Source: an uncultured SAR86 cluster bacterium (GTDB lineage: Bacteria > Pseudomonadota > Gammaproteobacteria > Magnimaribacterales > D2472). Taken from it: DNA of 38,089 nucleotides. This document shows, in pieces, positions 28,413-36,367 of the stretch; within the stretch, counting starts at the first letter, position 1; every line of letters starts with the position of its first letter. The stretch lies in NCBI GenBank assembly GCA_902624425.1, contig CACNXK010000008.1, positions 1 to 38,089 of the forward strand, given 5' to 3'. The position numbers and the translations under genes were made by a program. The notes beneath the pieces are model-generated. The model made no database searches, was not told where the DNA came from, and worked only from the letters and a program-made list of their open reading frames with translations.

Positions 28413-29862
28413 AGAAATTTTAGCTGTTGTTGATTCTGTCTCTTCTGAGAAGGGTCTTGAGAAGGATGTTATTTTTGTTGCAATGGAGTTAGCAATTGCA
28501 TCTGCTTCACAAAGACATTTTCATGAAGATGCTCAATTAGTTGTTGAGGTTGATAGAGAATCTGGAGAATTTATAACAAAAAGACAATGGGAAGTGCTTG
28601 ATGAAAATGATGAAGAATTCCACAAGGAGTCTCATGTATCTCCAGCTGATTCTTCGTTAACTATTGGAGAGCATTATTTTGAACAAGTTGATAATGTTGA
28701 ATTTGGAAGGATTGAAACTCAAGCGGCAAGACAGGTAATGCTCCAAAAAGTCAGAGAGGCTGAAAAAGAGCTAATAGTTTCAAAATTTAGATCAAGCGAT
28801 AATAATTTAGTATCTGGATTTGTTAAACGAGTAACAAGAGATAATATCATTATAGACTTGGGACAAGATGCTGAAGCTATTCTTCCAAGAGACCAGATCT
28901 TACCTGGAGAAATCTTTAAAATTAACGACAGAGTGAGGGCTGTTTTACAAATAAAAGAAATTGAGGGAAGGGGCCTTCAATTAATGCTAAGCAGAATCTG
29001 TGCTGAGATGGTTACAGAGCTCTTTAGGATAGAAGTACCTGAAGTTAATGAAGATGTAATTGAAATTCGAGGAGTAGCAAGAGACCCAGGATCAAGATCT
29101 AAAATAGCCGTAAAAACTAATGATGGCAGGATTGACCCTGTTGGAGCATGTGTTGGTATGAGAGGCTCAAGAGTGCAAGCAGTTTCAGGTGAATTGGGCA
29201 ACGAAAGAATTGATATCGTTATCTATGATGATAATCCTGCTCAATTGGTAATTAATTCTTTGGCGCCTGCAAAAGTTGAATCAATTGTTTTAGATGAAAC
29301 ATCCAAATCTATGGAGATTGCAGTAAACCAAGAAAATCTTGCTTTGGCTATTGGTGCAAGAGGTCAAAACATAAGACTGGCTTCTAAGTTATCGGGTTGG
29401 GATTTAAACATTATCAGCAGCGAAGAAGCGGAAGCTAAAGAAAAAGTAGATGAAACTGAATTTCTTGGAAAGCTTGTATCGAGCTTAGAAATTAGTGAAG
29501 AATCAGCTGAATCAATCATTGAATTAGGATTAAGAAATTTTGACGACATCGCATATGCATCAAAGAAGAAACTCTCAAATATTTTTGAAGACGAAGAAGA
29601 GGTACAAAGAGTAAAAAGTGCAGCTGAGGATGCAGCTCTTTTAGAGGCAATGAGCGAAGTCGAACAAGATGAACAAGATCAAGAGTCACTAAGTGATTTA
29701 GATCTTAGCGATGAGAATATCAATGCGCTCAGCTCATCCGGTATCAAAAATAAAGACGATCTAGCTGAACTTGCTACAGATGAACTTATGGATATTATTG
29801 ATATTTCTGAAGAAGCAGCTTCAGAAATGATTATGAAAGCAAGGGAGCATTGGTTTAAATAA
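28402..29862 (+). CDS. nusA: Transcription termination/antitermination factor NusA
   Basis: Binds RNA polymerase and nascent RNA to regulate pausing, termination and antitermination. The order is: N-terminal polymerase-binding domain (about 1-130), S1 domain (about 133-200, with GFVKRVTRDNIIIDLGQDAEAILPR), and KH1/KH2 domains (about 200-345, with VGACVGMRGSRVQAVSGELGNE and LAIGARGQNIRLASKLSGW). Two acidic C-terminal repeats follow (about 355-415 and 430-483) with the E-L-x-x-x-G-I/L spacing of the autoinhibitory AR domains. The 486 residues compare with 495 in E. coli. infB follows after 4 bases. Confidence 0.97.
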   Translation: MEGKEILAVVDSVSSEKGLEKDVIFVAMELAIASASQRHFHEDAQLVVEVDRESGEFITKRQWEVLDENDEEFHKESHVSPADSSLTIGEHYFEQVDNVEFGRIETQAARQVMLQKVREAEKELIVSKFRSSDNNLVSGFVKRVTRDNIIIDLGQDAEAILPRDQILPGEIFKINDRVRAVLQIKEIEGRGLQLMLSRICAEMVTELFRIEVPEVNEDVIEIRGVARDPGSRSKIAVKTNDGRIDPVGACVGMRGSRVQAVSGELGNERIDIVIYDDNPAQLVINSLAPAKVESIVLDETSKSMEIAVNQENLALAIGARGQNIRLASKLSGWDLNIISSEEAEAKEKVDETEFLGKLVSSLEISEESAESIIELGLRNFDDIAYASKKKLSNIFEDEEEVQRVKSAAEDAALLEAMSEVEQDEQDQESLSDLDLSDENINALSSSGIKNKDDLAELATDELMDIIDISEEAASEMIMKAREHWFK

Positions 29863-29866
29863 AAAT

Positions 29867-32149
29867 ATGGCACAAACGACTGTTAAAGACTTTGCAAAGA
29901 CCTTAAAGATTTCTGAGGAAGCTTTGCTTAAAAGGATGTCATCAGCTGGATTGTCACACAGCAGCGCATCAGATGAAGTGACAACTGCTCACAAACAAAT
30001 TCTTCTAAGGTCTCTAAAACAGAAGCAAAAACAAACATCATCCTCAATATCTTCATCATCGGGGGTTGGCATAAAAGTTAAATCTAAGGGTGGTAAGGCT
30101 GTTGTTGATTCAGGTGAAACTAAAAGCTACTCAGACAATATAGAGGCAAAAAGACAGGCAGCATCAGAGGCTCTAAAAGCTGAGCAAGTCAAAAGGCAAG
30201 AACAACTGAAAGAAGCTGCCACTAAAAGAGAAGCCAAAGTTAAAGCAGAACAAAAGAATAAGGCAAGCAAAAAGGTTGCTGATAAGCCTCAAAATGTGAA
30301 AGAGGAGCTTTCTAAAGCTGCAGAAAAGTATGCTGAGAAAGATGGTATGGATGTTGATGATTCAAAACATAAGTTTGAAAAACCACAAGAATTCATAAAA
30401 AAAGATATTGAAATACCAGAATCAATTCAGGTTGGAGAATTAGCAAAGTTAATGGCTATTAAAGGTGGTGAGCTGGTCAAAACTCTAATGAGTCTTGGTG
30501 TTTCTGCAACAATTAATGACGTGCTTGATCAAGAAACTGCTATTTTAGCAGTTGAAGAAATAGGACATAACAGTATTGCAAAAGCCTCAGATGATGTTGA
30601 GGAAGAGTTATTAAATCAGATTACATATGATTGTGATGAAGAAATAAGATCTCCTGTTGTGACGGTAATGGGTCATGTAGATCATGGTAAAACTACGCTT
30701 TTGGATTTCATTAGAAAGGCAAAGGTTGTAGATTCTGAGGCTGGAGGAATAACCCAACATATTGGTGCTTATGAAGTAAAATCTAAAGATTCAAGTATTA
30801 CTTTTATAGATACTCCAGGTCATGCTGCTTTCTCCTCTATGAGAGCAAGGGGCGCGAATACAACTGACATAGTTGTTTTAGTGGTAGCTGCAAATGACAG
30901 CATAATGCCACAAACTGAAGAAGCGATTAATCATGCAAAAGCTGCCGATGTTTCCATAATAGTTGCAATTAATAAAATGGATTTACAAGGCGCTGATGCT
31001 GAAAAGGTAAAAGGAGATTTGGGAACTAAAGACTTGGTGCCAGAAGACTGGGGTGGCAATACCCAAATGATTCCCGTTTCAGCTCTTAATGGCGATGGAG
31101 TAGATAAACTTCTTGAAGCCATTTCTTTAGAAGCAGAAATGCTAGAACTTAAAGCTTTTCATAAGGGGGACGCTCAAGGAGTTGTAATAGAATCCGAATT
31201 AGATAAATTTAGAGGAGCTGTTTCAACGTTCTTGGTCCAAAATGGATGTTTAAAAGTTGGAGATGTTGTAATTAGTGACATGTCTATGGGAAAGGTAAAA
31301 GCAATTACTAATTCATCTGGAGAGAAGATTAAACAAGCTGGGCCATCATCAGCTGTAGAGGTTTTGGGCTTAGATAGTGCTCCTAATGCAGGAAGTTCCT
31401 TTCAAGTAGTTAAAAATGAAAAAGCTGCCAGAGAGGTTATTGACTTTAGAGATAGTAAGGAAAAAGAAAAGAAACAAATTAAACAAAAAGATGACACTAT
31501 GGGTGATATTTTTGAGTCCATGGGACAAGCCTCAATGAAGTTTTTAAATTTAATCATAAAGACTGATGTTGCAGGAACAGCTGAAGCAATAAATGCTTCA
31601 CTTTCAAAAATTGGGAATGATGAAGTTTCAGTGAAGATCGTTGCATCTGGTGTTGGTGGTATTTCAGAATCTGATGCAAATCTCGCTATTACTACAAACT
31701 CTAGCATCATTGGCTTTAATGTGAGGGCAGATAATGCAGCTAAAAAAATAATTGAAAAAGAAGAAATTGATTTAACTTACTACAGCATAATTTATGAACT
31801 TATAGATGATGCAAAAGCTAAATTAAGCGGCTTGCTTGATCCAATTATAAGAGAGGAGATAGTCGGAACAGCAGATGTTCTTGAAGTTTTTAACTCGCCA
31901 AAATTTGGTCAAGTTGCTGGATGTGTTGTTGTGGAGGGTACAGTTCTAAGAAATAAGCCTGTTAGGGTTCTAAGGGATGACATAGTAATCTTCCAAGGTG
32001 AGCTAGACTCATTGAGAAGATTTAAAGATGATGTTAACGAAGTAAAAAATGGAACTGAATGCGGAATGGGTATTAAAAATTATAAAGATATTCGTGAGGG
32101 AGATAAGATTGAGGTGTTTGATAGAAAAGAGGAATCTCAATCAATTTAA
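29867..32149 (+). CDS. infB: Translation initiation factor IF-2
   Basis: GTPase that brings initiator fMet-tRNA to the 30S subunit and promotes subunit joining. The N-terminal IF2_N domain (residues 3-50) is followed by a Ser- and Lys/Ala/Glu-rich linker (about 51-180) and a second IF2_N-like domain (about 183-233, IQVGELAKLMAIKGGELV). The G domain has P-loop GHVDHGKT (269-276), DTPGHAAF and NKMD. Domains II-III and the C-terminal fMet-binding domain complete it. At 760 residues it is shorter than E. coli IF2-alpha (890), the difference lying in the linker. A relatively compact linker fits a reduced genome. Confidence 0.97.
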   Translation: MAQTTVKDFAKTLKISEEALLKRMSSAGLSHSSASDEVTTAHKQILLRSLKQKQKQTSSSISSSSGVGIKVKSKGGKAVVDSGETKSYSDNIEAKRQAASEALKAEQVKRQEQLKEAATKREAKVKAEQKNKASKKVADKPQNVKEELSKAAEKYAEKDGMDVDDSKHKFEKPQEFIKKDIEIPESIQVGELAKLMAIKGGELVKTLMSLGVSATINDVLDQETAILAVEEIGHNSIAKASDDVEEELLNQITYDCDEEIRSPVVTVMGHVDHGKTTLLDFIRKAKVVDSEAGGITQHIGAYEVKSKDSSITFIDTPGHAAFSSMRARGANTTDIVVLVVAANDSIMPQTEEAINHAKAADVSIIVAINKMDLQGADAEKVKGDLGTKDLVPEDWGGNTQMIPVSALNGDGVDKLLEAISLEAEMLELKAFHKGDAQGVVIESELDKFRGAVSTFLVQNGCLKVGDVVISDMSMGKVKAITNSSGEKIKQAGPSSAVEVLGLDSAPNAGSSFQVVKNEKAAREVIDFRDSKEKEKKQIKQKDDTMGDIFESMGQASMKFLNLIIKTDVAGTAEAINASLSKIGNDEVSVKIVASGVGGISESDANLAITTNSSIIGFNVRADNAAKKIIEKEEIDLTYYSIIYELIDDAKAKLSGLLDPIIREEIVGTADVLEVFNSPKFGQVAGCVVVEGTVLRNKPVRVLRDDIVIFQGELDSLRRFKDDVNEVKNGTECGMGIKNYKDIREGDKIEVFDRKEESQSI

Positions 32150-32155
32150 GATAAT

Positions 32156-32485
32156 ATGTCTTTAAGACCTGAAAGAATTGCAGATTATCTAAAAAAAGAA
32201 ATTTCAAATATTATCCTTCAAAAAGTAAGAGACCCGAGACTTCAGTCCATAGTTATCAACCATATAACTGTTTCACCAGACATCTCCATTGCAAAAGTTT
32301 ATTACTCCTCTTATGAGGACAAAGTTGAATTAAACGAAAAAATCCTCTCAAAATTTTCGGGAATGATCAGAAGTGAAATTTCAAAATCTATGAAAATTAA
32401 AAGAGTTCCTAAGATCATATTTGTTTTTGATAAGACACCTGAAGAAGCAGACAACATCGAAAACCTTTTGAAAAATATTAAATGA
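32156..32485 (+). CDS. rbfA: Ribosome-binding factor A
   Basis: Cold-linked 30S maturation factor that binds near the 5' helix of 16S rRNA. The N-terminus RPERIADYLKKEISNIILQKVRDPRL is the family signature. The KH-like core holds VSPDISIAKVYYS (about residues 42-54), and the C-terminal part includes KRVPKIIFVFDKTPEEADNI. Its 109 residues fall short of E. coli (133), lacking the variable tail. It lies 6 bases after infB and overlaps truB by 4 bases (ATGA). Confidence 0.94.
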   Translation: MSLRPERIADYLKKEISNIILQKVRDPRLQSIVINHITVSPDISIAKVYYSSYEDKVELNEKILSKFSGMIRSEISKSMKIKRVPKIIFVFDKTPEEADNIENLLKNIK

Positions 32486-33156
32486 ATTCAGGTATTTTTT
32501 TAATAAATAAAGACAAAGGCATTTCATCTAATCAAGCAATTCAGAAAATCAAAAAAAGGCTAGATATAAAAAAGATTGGCCATTTTGGCACGTTAGATCC
32601 TCTAGCAGAGGGTCTATTAATTTGTGGAATAAATAAGGGTACAAAGCTTTCAAATAAGTTTCTTAATTTAGACAAGTCATATTTTTCAAGGATTATGTTA
32701 GGCATTCAAACTTCCACTGATGATTCTGAGGGAGACATAATTTTAAAGAAAGAGATACAAGTAGATGAAAATGAGATCATTGAAATGATAAAAACTTTTA
32801 TTGGAGAGTCAAAGCAGAAACCTCCATTTTTTTCTGCTCTCAAGCACAAAGGAAAACCCCTATATAAATATGCAAGAGAGGGAAAGTTTGTAGAAAAACA
32901 ACCAAGACATATTAATGTTTACAACATATCGAGAATTACAGTAGATAATCCTTTTGTCTCATTTGAAATATCTTGCTCTAAAGGCACCTACATAAGATCT
33001 ATTGCAAGGGACTTAGGTAACAAGCTTAACTGTGGAGGTCACTTGGTAGAGCTTGTGAGGTTATCTCAGGGCAAATTTGAACTCAATGATGCAAAAAAAG
33101 TGGATGATGTTGAGATGGAGGATTTAATTGATATCGAGAAATTAGCTTTTAATTAA
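32482..33156 (+). CDS. truB: tRNA pseudouridine-55 synthase, catalytic domain only
   Basis: Converts U55 in the T loop of tRNAs to pseudouridine. The start SGIFLINKDKGISSNQAIQK and catalytic HFGTLDPLAEGLL with Asp39 are typical. Further family blocks are KPPFFSALKHKGKPLYKYAREG and CSKGTYIRSIARDLG. The protein ends at residue 224, soon after GGHLVELVRLSQGKF. E. coli TruB has 314 residues with a C-terminal PUA-like domain, which is missing here. The downstream bases to rpsO show no continuation. The gene is coupled to rbfA by an ATGA overlap. Confidence 0.94.
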   Translation: MNSGIFLINKDKGISSNQAIQKIKKRLDIKKIGHFGTLDPLAEGLLICGINKGTKLSNKFLNLDKSYFSRIMLGIQTSTDDSEGDIILKKEIQVDENEIIEMIKTFIGESKQKPPFFSALKHKGKPLYKYAREGKFVEKQPRHINVYNISRITVDNPFVSFEISCSKGTYIRSIARDLGNKLNCGGHLVELVRLSQGKFELNDAKKVDDVEMEDLIDIEKLAFN

Positions 33157-33271
33157 AAAAGAAATTAGTTGTTAATATCTTTAAATACCTTTAAGCTACG
33201 CACTCAAACTTTAGACATGCGAGGTTTGACAGGTGTAAATAAATTAAAATGTATGTCCTAGGAGATATATT

Positions 33272-33541
33272 ATGGCGCTTTTAAAAGACGAAAAAGCTGA
33301 CTTGGTCAAGAAATTCCAAAAGGATGAAAACGATACTGGATCATCAGAGGTCCAGATTGCTTTGCTAACGGAAAATATTAATAAACTTCAAAGTCATTTC
33401 AAGACACATAAAAAAGATCATCATTCCAGAACAGGGCTAATTAGGATGGTTAATCTCAGAAGAAAACTTTTAGCATATTTAAAAAGAACAAACCCTGAAA
33501 GTTACAAAAAAATCATTACAGATCTTAATTTAAGAGGATAA
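33272..33541 (+). CDS. rpsO: 30S ribosomal protein S15
   Basis: Primary 16S rRNA-binding protein of the platform. All 89 residues match the family in length and in motifs such as [16 protein letters not shown] (about residues 21-36), [20 protein letters not shown] (about 49-68) and a closing KRTNPESY. The Shine-Dalgarno TAGGAG lies just upstream (33259-33264). The 115-base gap from truB contains a perfect -35 hexamer TTGACA at 33226-33231, but no good -10 at 16-18 bases, so a separate rpsO promoter is only suggested. S15 often represses its own mRNA through this leader; the fold was not identified here. pnp follows after 3 bases. Confidence 0.97.
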   Translation: MALLKDEKADLVKKFQKDENDTGSSEVQIALLTENINKLQSHFKTHKKDHHSRTGLIRMVNLRRKLLAYLKRTNPESYKKIITDLNLRG

Positions 33542-33544
33542 AAC

Positions 33545-35629
33545 GTGGAAAAACACTTAGAACCAAAATCAATATCATTTGAATATGGGGGTAAAGAAAT
33601 TACCCTCGAAACAGGAAGAATTGCTAGACAGGCAACCGCTGCTGTACTTGTAACAGTAGATCAAACACAAGTACTTACAACCGTTGTTGCAAAAAAAGAG
33701 GCCGATCCTGGCAAAGATTTCTTTCCACTTGCAGTTTTTTATCAAGAAAAATTTTATGCGGCTGGAAAAATTCCTGGGGGATATTTCAAAAGAGAAGCAA
33801 GACCAACCGAAAAAGAAACACTCACTTCGAGATTAATCGATAGACCTATAAGGCCGTTGTTCCCAGATGAATTTAAAAATGACGTTCAGATAATGTCTAC
33901 AGTTATCTCATCTGATAAAGAATTTTCTTCTGACATCGCAGCTATGATTGGAGCATCTGCTGCATTGTCCTTGTCTGGTGTTCCTTTTCAAGGACCAATA
34001 GGCGCTGCAAGAGTTGGTTTTATTGATGGAAGTTATGCACTCAATCCATCCAAAGAAATCATGGATCAATCCTTCCTTGATATGGTTGTTGCTGGGACGT
34101 CTGAAGCAGTCCTAATGGTTGAGTCTGAGGCAAATGAGCTAAATGAAGACCTCATGCTTGGTGCAGTATTATTCGGCCATAAATCTATGCAAATAGTTAT
34201 AGATAAAATAAAAGAATTTAAAGAAATAGTTGGGGTTGAAGATTGGATAATTGAAAAAGATGAAGAAACACCAAGATTTTTATCTGAACTTGAAGCAGAT
34301 TTTTCATCTAAAATTGAAGAAGCATTCACAATTGCTAAGAAATCAGAAAGATCTGAAGCAATTAATGCGGTCCGTCTTGAAATTCTTGAAAAATACGAAG
34401 ATCTTGATGAATTAACCATTGGAAAAGTAATGGGAGCATTTAAAAAGCTTGAAAGTCAAATAGTAAGAAAGAATATTCTTTCAGGAAAACCAAGAATTGA
34501 TGGACGAGACCCAAATACAGTGAGACAACTTACCGTTGAAACTGATGTTCTTAAAAGAGCACACGGCTCAGCTTTATTCACAAGAGGCGAAACTCAGGCA
34601 TTGGTTGCTGCAACTCTTGCATCTCCAAGAGATGCTCAAAGACTTGAATCACTTGATGGAGAAGAGCATGACCATTTTATGCTTCACTACAACTTCCCTG
34701 CATATTGTGTGGGTGAGATTGGAATGCCAATGGGGCCAAAAAGAAGAGAAATTGGTCATGGAAATTTAGCAAAAAGAGCTATTAAAGGTGTTCTCCCTGA
34801 TTTCGATGCTTTTGGATATACAGTTCGAATAGTATCTGAAATAACAGAATCAAATGGCTCAAGCTCAATGGCAACTGTTTGTGGTACCTCTTTATCATTA
34901 ATGGATGCTGGAGTGCCATTAACAGCTCCTGTTGCTGGAATAGCAATGGGGTTAATTAAAGATGGTGATGAATTTGCAGTTCTTACAGATATCCTTGGAG
35001 ACGAGGATCACCTTGGCGATATGGATTTTAAAGTTGCTGGTTCTGAGAAAGGCATAACTGCTCTTCAAATGGACATTAAAATTGATGGAATCAATGAAAA
35101 AATAATGGATGAGGCTCTAAGTAGTGCAAAGGAAGCAAGAATGCATATTTTAGAAAAAATGAATGAAGTGCTTTCAAAGCCTAAAGAGCTAGCTTCAGAT
35201 GCTCCATCAATGCAAAAATTTATGGTCAATAAGGATAAAATTAAAGAAATTATTGGAAAGGGCGGAGCAGTTATAAAGTCTATACAGGAAGAATCTGGTG
35301 CAGTAGTAGATATAAACGATTCAGGAGAAATATCGGTGTTTGGTGATAACCAAGCGAAAATGCAAGCAGCACTTGATATTATTGACAAAATTATCGAAGA
35401 ACCAGAAGTTGATAAAATTTACGAAGGTACCGTTGTGAAGATCGTAGACTTTGGAGCTTTTGTAAATATCTTACCTGGTAAAGATGGACTACTTCATATT
35501 TCAGAGATTTCTGAAGAGAGAACTGAGGATGTTTCAGCTGTACTCGAAGAAGGGCAGAAGGTTACTGTTAAGCTAATAGGCTTTGATAGAGGCAAAATGA
35601 AGCTATCAATTAAAGCACTTAGTAAATAA
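33545..35629 (+). CDS. pnp: Polynucleotide phosphorylase
   Basis: A 3'-to-5' phosphorolytic exoribonuclease, a core part of the RNA degradosome. Two RNase PH-like domains flank a helical linker. The second has the catalytic region [17 protein letters not shown], with [18 protein letters not shown] further on. A KH domain (about 558-615; [15 protein letters not shown]) and an S1 domain (about 622-690; [18 protein letters not shown]) close the protein. Its 694 residues compare with 711 in E. coli. The start is GTG (33545), three bases after the rpsO stop. Two stem-loops follow the stop. Confidence 0.97.
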   Translation: MEKHLEPKSISFEYGGKEITLETGRIARQATAAVLVTVDQTQVLTTVVAKKEADPGKDFFPLAVFYQEKFYAAGKIPGGYFKREARPTEKETLTSRLIDRPIRPLFPDEFKNDVQIMSTVISSDKEFSSDIAAMIGASAALSLSGVPFQGPIGAARVGFIDGSYALNPSKEIMDQSFLDMVVAGTSEAVLMVESEANELNEDLMLGAVLFGHKSMQIVIDKIKEFKEIVGVEDWIIEKDEETPRFLSELEADFSSKIEEAFTIAKKSERSEAINAVRLEILEKYEDLDELTIGKVMGAFKKLESQIVRKNILSGKPRIDGRDPNTVRQLTVETDVLKRAHGSALFTRGETQALVAATLASPRDAQRLESLDGEEHDHFMLHYNFPAYCVGEIGMPMGPKRREIGHGNLAKRAIKGVLPDFDAFGYTVRIVSEITESNGSSSMATVCGTSLSLMDAGVPLTAPVAGIAMGLIKDGDEFAVLTDILGDEDHLGDMDFKVAGSEKGITALQMDIKIDGINEKIMDEALSSAKEARMHILEKMNEVLSKPKELASDAPSMQKFMVNKDKIKEIIGKGGAVIKSIQEESGAVVDINDSGEISVFGDNQAKMQAALDIIDKIIEEPEVDKIYEGTVVKIVDFGAFVNILPGKDGLLHISEISEERTEDVSAVLEEGQKVTVKLIGFDRGKMKLSIKALSK

Positions 35630-35640
35630 ATATCTAAAAG

Positions 35641-35676
35641 TCAAATTACGTTAAAAATACAATTAATGTAATTTGA
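35641..35676 (+). terminator. Long AU-rich stem-loop after pnp
   Basis: TCAAATTACGTTAA at 35641-35654 pairs with TTAATGTAATTTGA at 35663-35676, giving a 14-bp stem with one G-U pair and an 8-base loop. There is no T-run after it, so it may protect or process the pnp mRNA 3' end rather than terminate on its own. Confidence 0.5.
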
Positions 35677-35683
35677 AATCAAC

Positions 35684-35697
35684 AACCAATTTTGGTT
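35684..35697. repeat. Perfect palindrome AACCAATTTTGGTT
   Basis: Six-base arms around TT, seven bases after the long stem-loop and 39 bases before the first small membrane-protein gene. It may be a second small hairpin or a protein-binding site in that gene's upstream region. Confidence 0.35.
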
Positions 35698-35736
35698 TCA
35701 TATGCGTGTTAACCATTACCTTTATAGGGGGGAATT

Positions 35737-35955
35737 ATGGAAACTGGATTGAAAATGATAATGGATATAGTAGCAAGTCTTACTAAGATTCTTGTTGCTG
35801 TTATCGGATTAGGTGTTGTAGCTGGTATCGTTTTTGGCGATGCTTTCTTTGTCGGCGATGTTTTAGGTAATCTTCTAGGTGTTGTTTCAATGCTTGGTGA
35901 TGCTGGACTAGTCGGACTACTTGTAGCTGCTATCTTAATAGGATTGCTTAAGTAA
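35737..35955 (+). CDS. Small two-helix membrane protein A (unknown family)
   Basis: A 72-residue, very hydrophobic protein I do not recognise. A short N-terminal amphipathic stretch is followed by a membrane segment (about 17-34, KILVAVIGLGVVAGIVFG), a central motif DAFFVGDVLGNL (35-46), the turn MLGDAG and a second segment (about 55-71). It has a single acidic cluster and a terminal Lys. An unusually strong Shine-Dalgarno, AGGGGGGA, lies just before the ATG (35726-35733), suggesting high translation. It is about 36% identical, by hand alignment over roughly 56 positions, to the gene at 36011. Possible roles include holin-like, small channel or accessory subunit, but none is supported by a motif. 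Confidence 0.75.
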   Translation: METGLKMIMDIVASLTKILVAVIGLGVVAGIVFGDAFFVGDVLGNLLGVVSMLGDAGLVGLLVAAILIGLLK

Positions 35956-35967
35956 TCATTTATTCCT

Positions 35968-35995
35968 TCAAAGGGAGATTAATTTCTCCCTTTGA
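35968..35995. terminator. Strong 11-bp stem-loop between the two small membrane-protein genes
   Basis: TCAAAGGGAGA (35968-35978) and TCTCCCTTTGA (35985-35995) form a perfect 11-bp stem with a 6-base loop. It has a GC-rich middle but no clean T-run after it. It may terminate or attenuate transcription after protein A, or protect its mRNA, lowering expression of protein B. Confidence 0.6.
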
Positions 35996-36010
35996 TCTTA
36001 AAACTTTAGA

Positions 36011-36247
36011 ATGAAGTTAGATTTTTATTACTCATTAAATAAAATCAAAAGCTACCTTAAACAGGTAACCGATGTGTTGCTTGTTGTAGTTGCAGTTGCA
36101 TTGTTGCTCGGGGTTCTTTTTGGACCTGATGCTCCATTTGTTGGAACTGTATATGCAAATCTTGTTAACATTTTAGATACTATTGGCGATAGTGGAGTAG
36201 TAGCGCTCGTATCGCTAATAATAATTTTTTTAATAAACAAGAAGTAA
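36011..36247 (+). CDS. Small two-helix membrane protein B, paralogue of A
   Basis: A 78-residue protein with a basic N-terminal stretch (MKLDFYYSLNKIKSYLKQ), a membrane segment at about 21-38, the motif PDAPFVGTVYANL (39-51), the turn TIGDSG and a second membrane segment at about 61-75, ending NKK. The pattern FG-x-DA-x-FVG-x-V-x-x-NL-(8)-GD-x-G-x-V is shared with protein A, so the two arose by tandem duplication. The ATG has no good Shine-Dalgarno, unlike A. It ends 4 bases before the 3' end of the opposing tRNA-Met gene. Function unknown. Confidence 0.7.
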   Translation: MKLDFYYSLNKIKSYLKQVTDVLLVVVAVALLLGVLFGPDAPFVGTVYANLVNILDTIGDSGVVALVSLIIIFLINKK

Positions 36248-36251
36248 GAAT

Positions 36252-36328
36252 TGGTGGCTATGGGTGGAATTGAACCACCGACCCCAGCGTTATGAGTGCT
36301 GTGCTCTAACCATCTGAGCTACATAGCC
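36252..36328 (-). tRNA. Elongator tRNA-Met (CAT)
   Basis: The 77-base minus-strand gene has acceptor GGCTATG/CATAGCC, D arm GCTC-AGATGGTTA-GAGC, T arm GGTGG-TTCAATT-CCACC and encoded CCA (36252-36254). The anticodon arm is CAGCA-CTCATAA-CGCTG. Its last pair is A31-C39, a mismatch, where E. coli has A-U. Overall it resembles elongator tRNA-Met more than the lysidine-type tRNA-Ile(CAT), which is the main alternative. Confidence 0.9.
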
Positions 36329-36339
36329 ATTGACCCGAA

Positions 36340-36367
36340 ATAATAATTTACTCTGAATAAAAGTCAA
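36340..36367 (-). promoter_or_regulatory. Sigma70 promoter for elongator tRNA-Met
   Basis: On the minus strand TTGACT (36367-36362) and TATTAT (36345-36340) are 16 bases apart, each five of six to consensus. The -35 overlaps the ychF stop codon. Transcription would start around 36333, just before the tRNA. A GC-rich stretch (CGGGTC) follows the -10, as in stringently controlled stable-RNA promoters. Confidence 0.65.

Noticed and set aside
33226-33250. rpsO promoter from perfect TTGACA with TAAAAT
   Set aside because: The spacer is only 13 bases, too short for sigma70; kept only as a remark under rpsO.
35737-36247. Phage holin or bacteriocin pair
   Set aside because: Size and hydrophobicity fit loosely, but there is no lysis, immunity, export or phage gene nearby, so no such function is claimed.
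36252-36328. tRNA-Ile(CAT) requiring lysidine
   Set aside because: The acceptor and D-arm sequences fit elongator tRNA-Met better, though a scoring tool should confirm.
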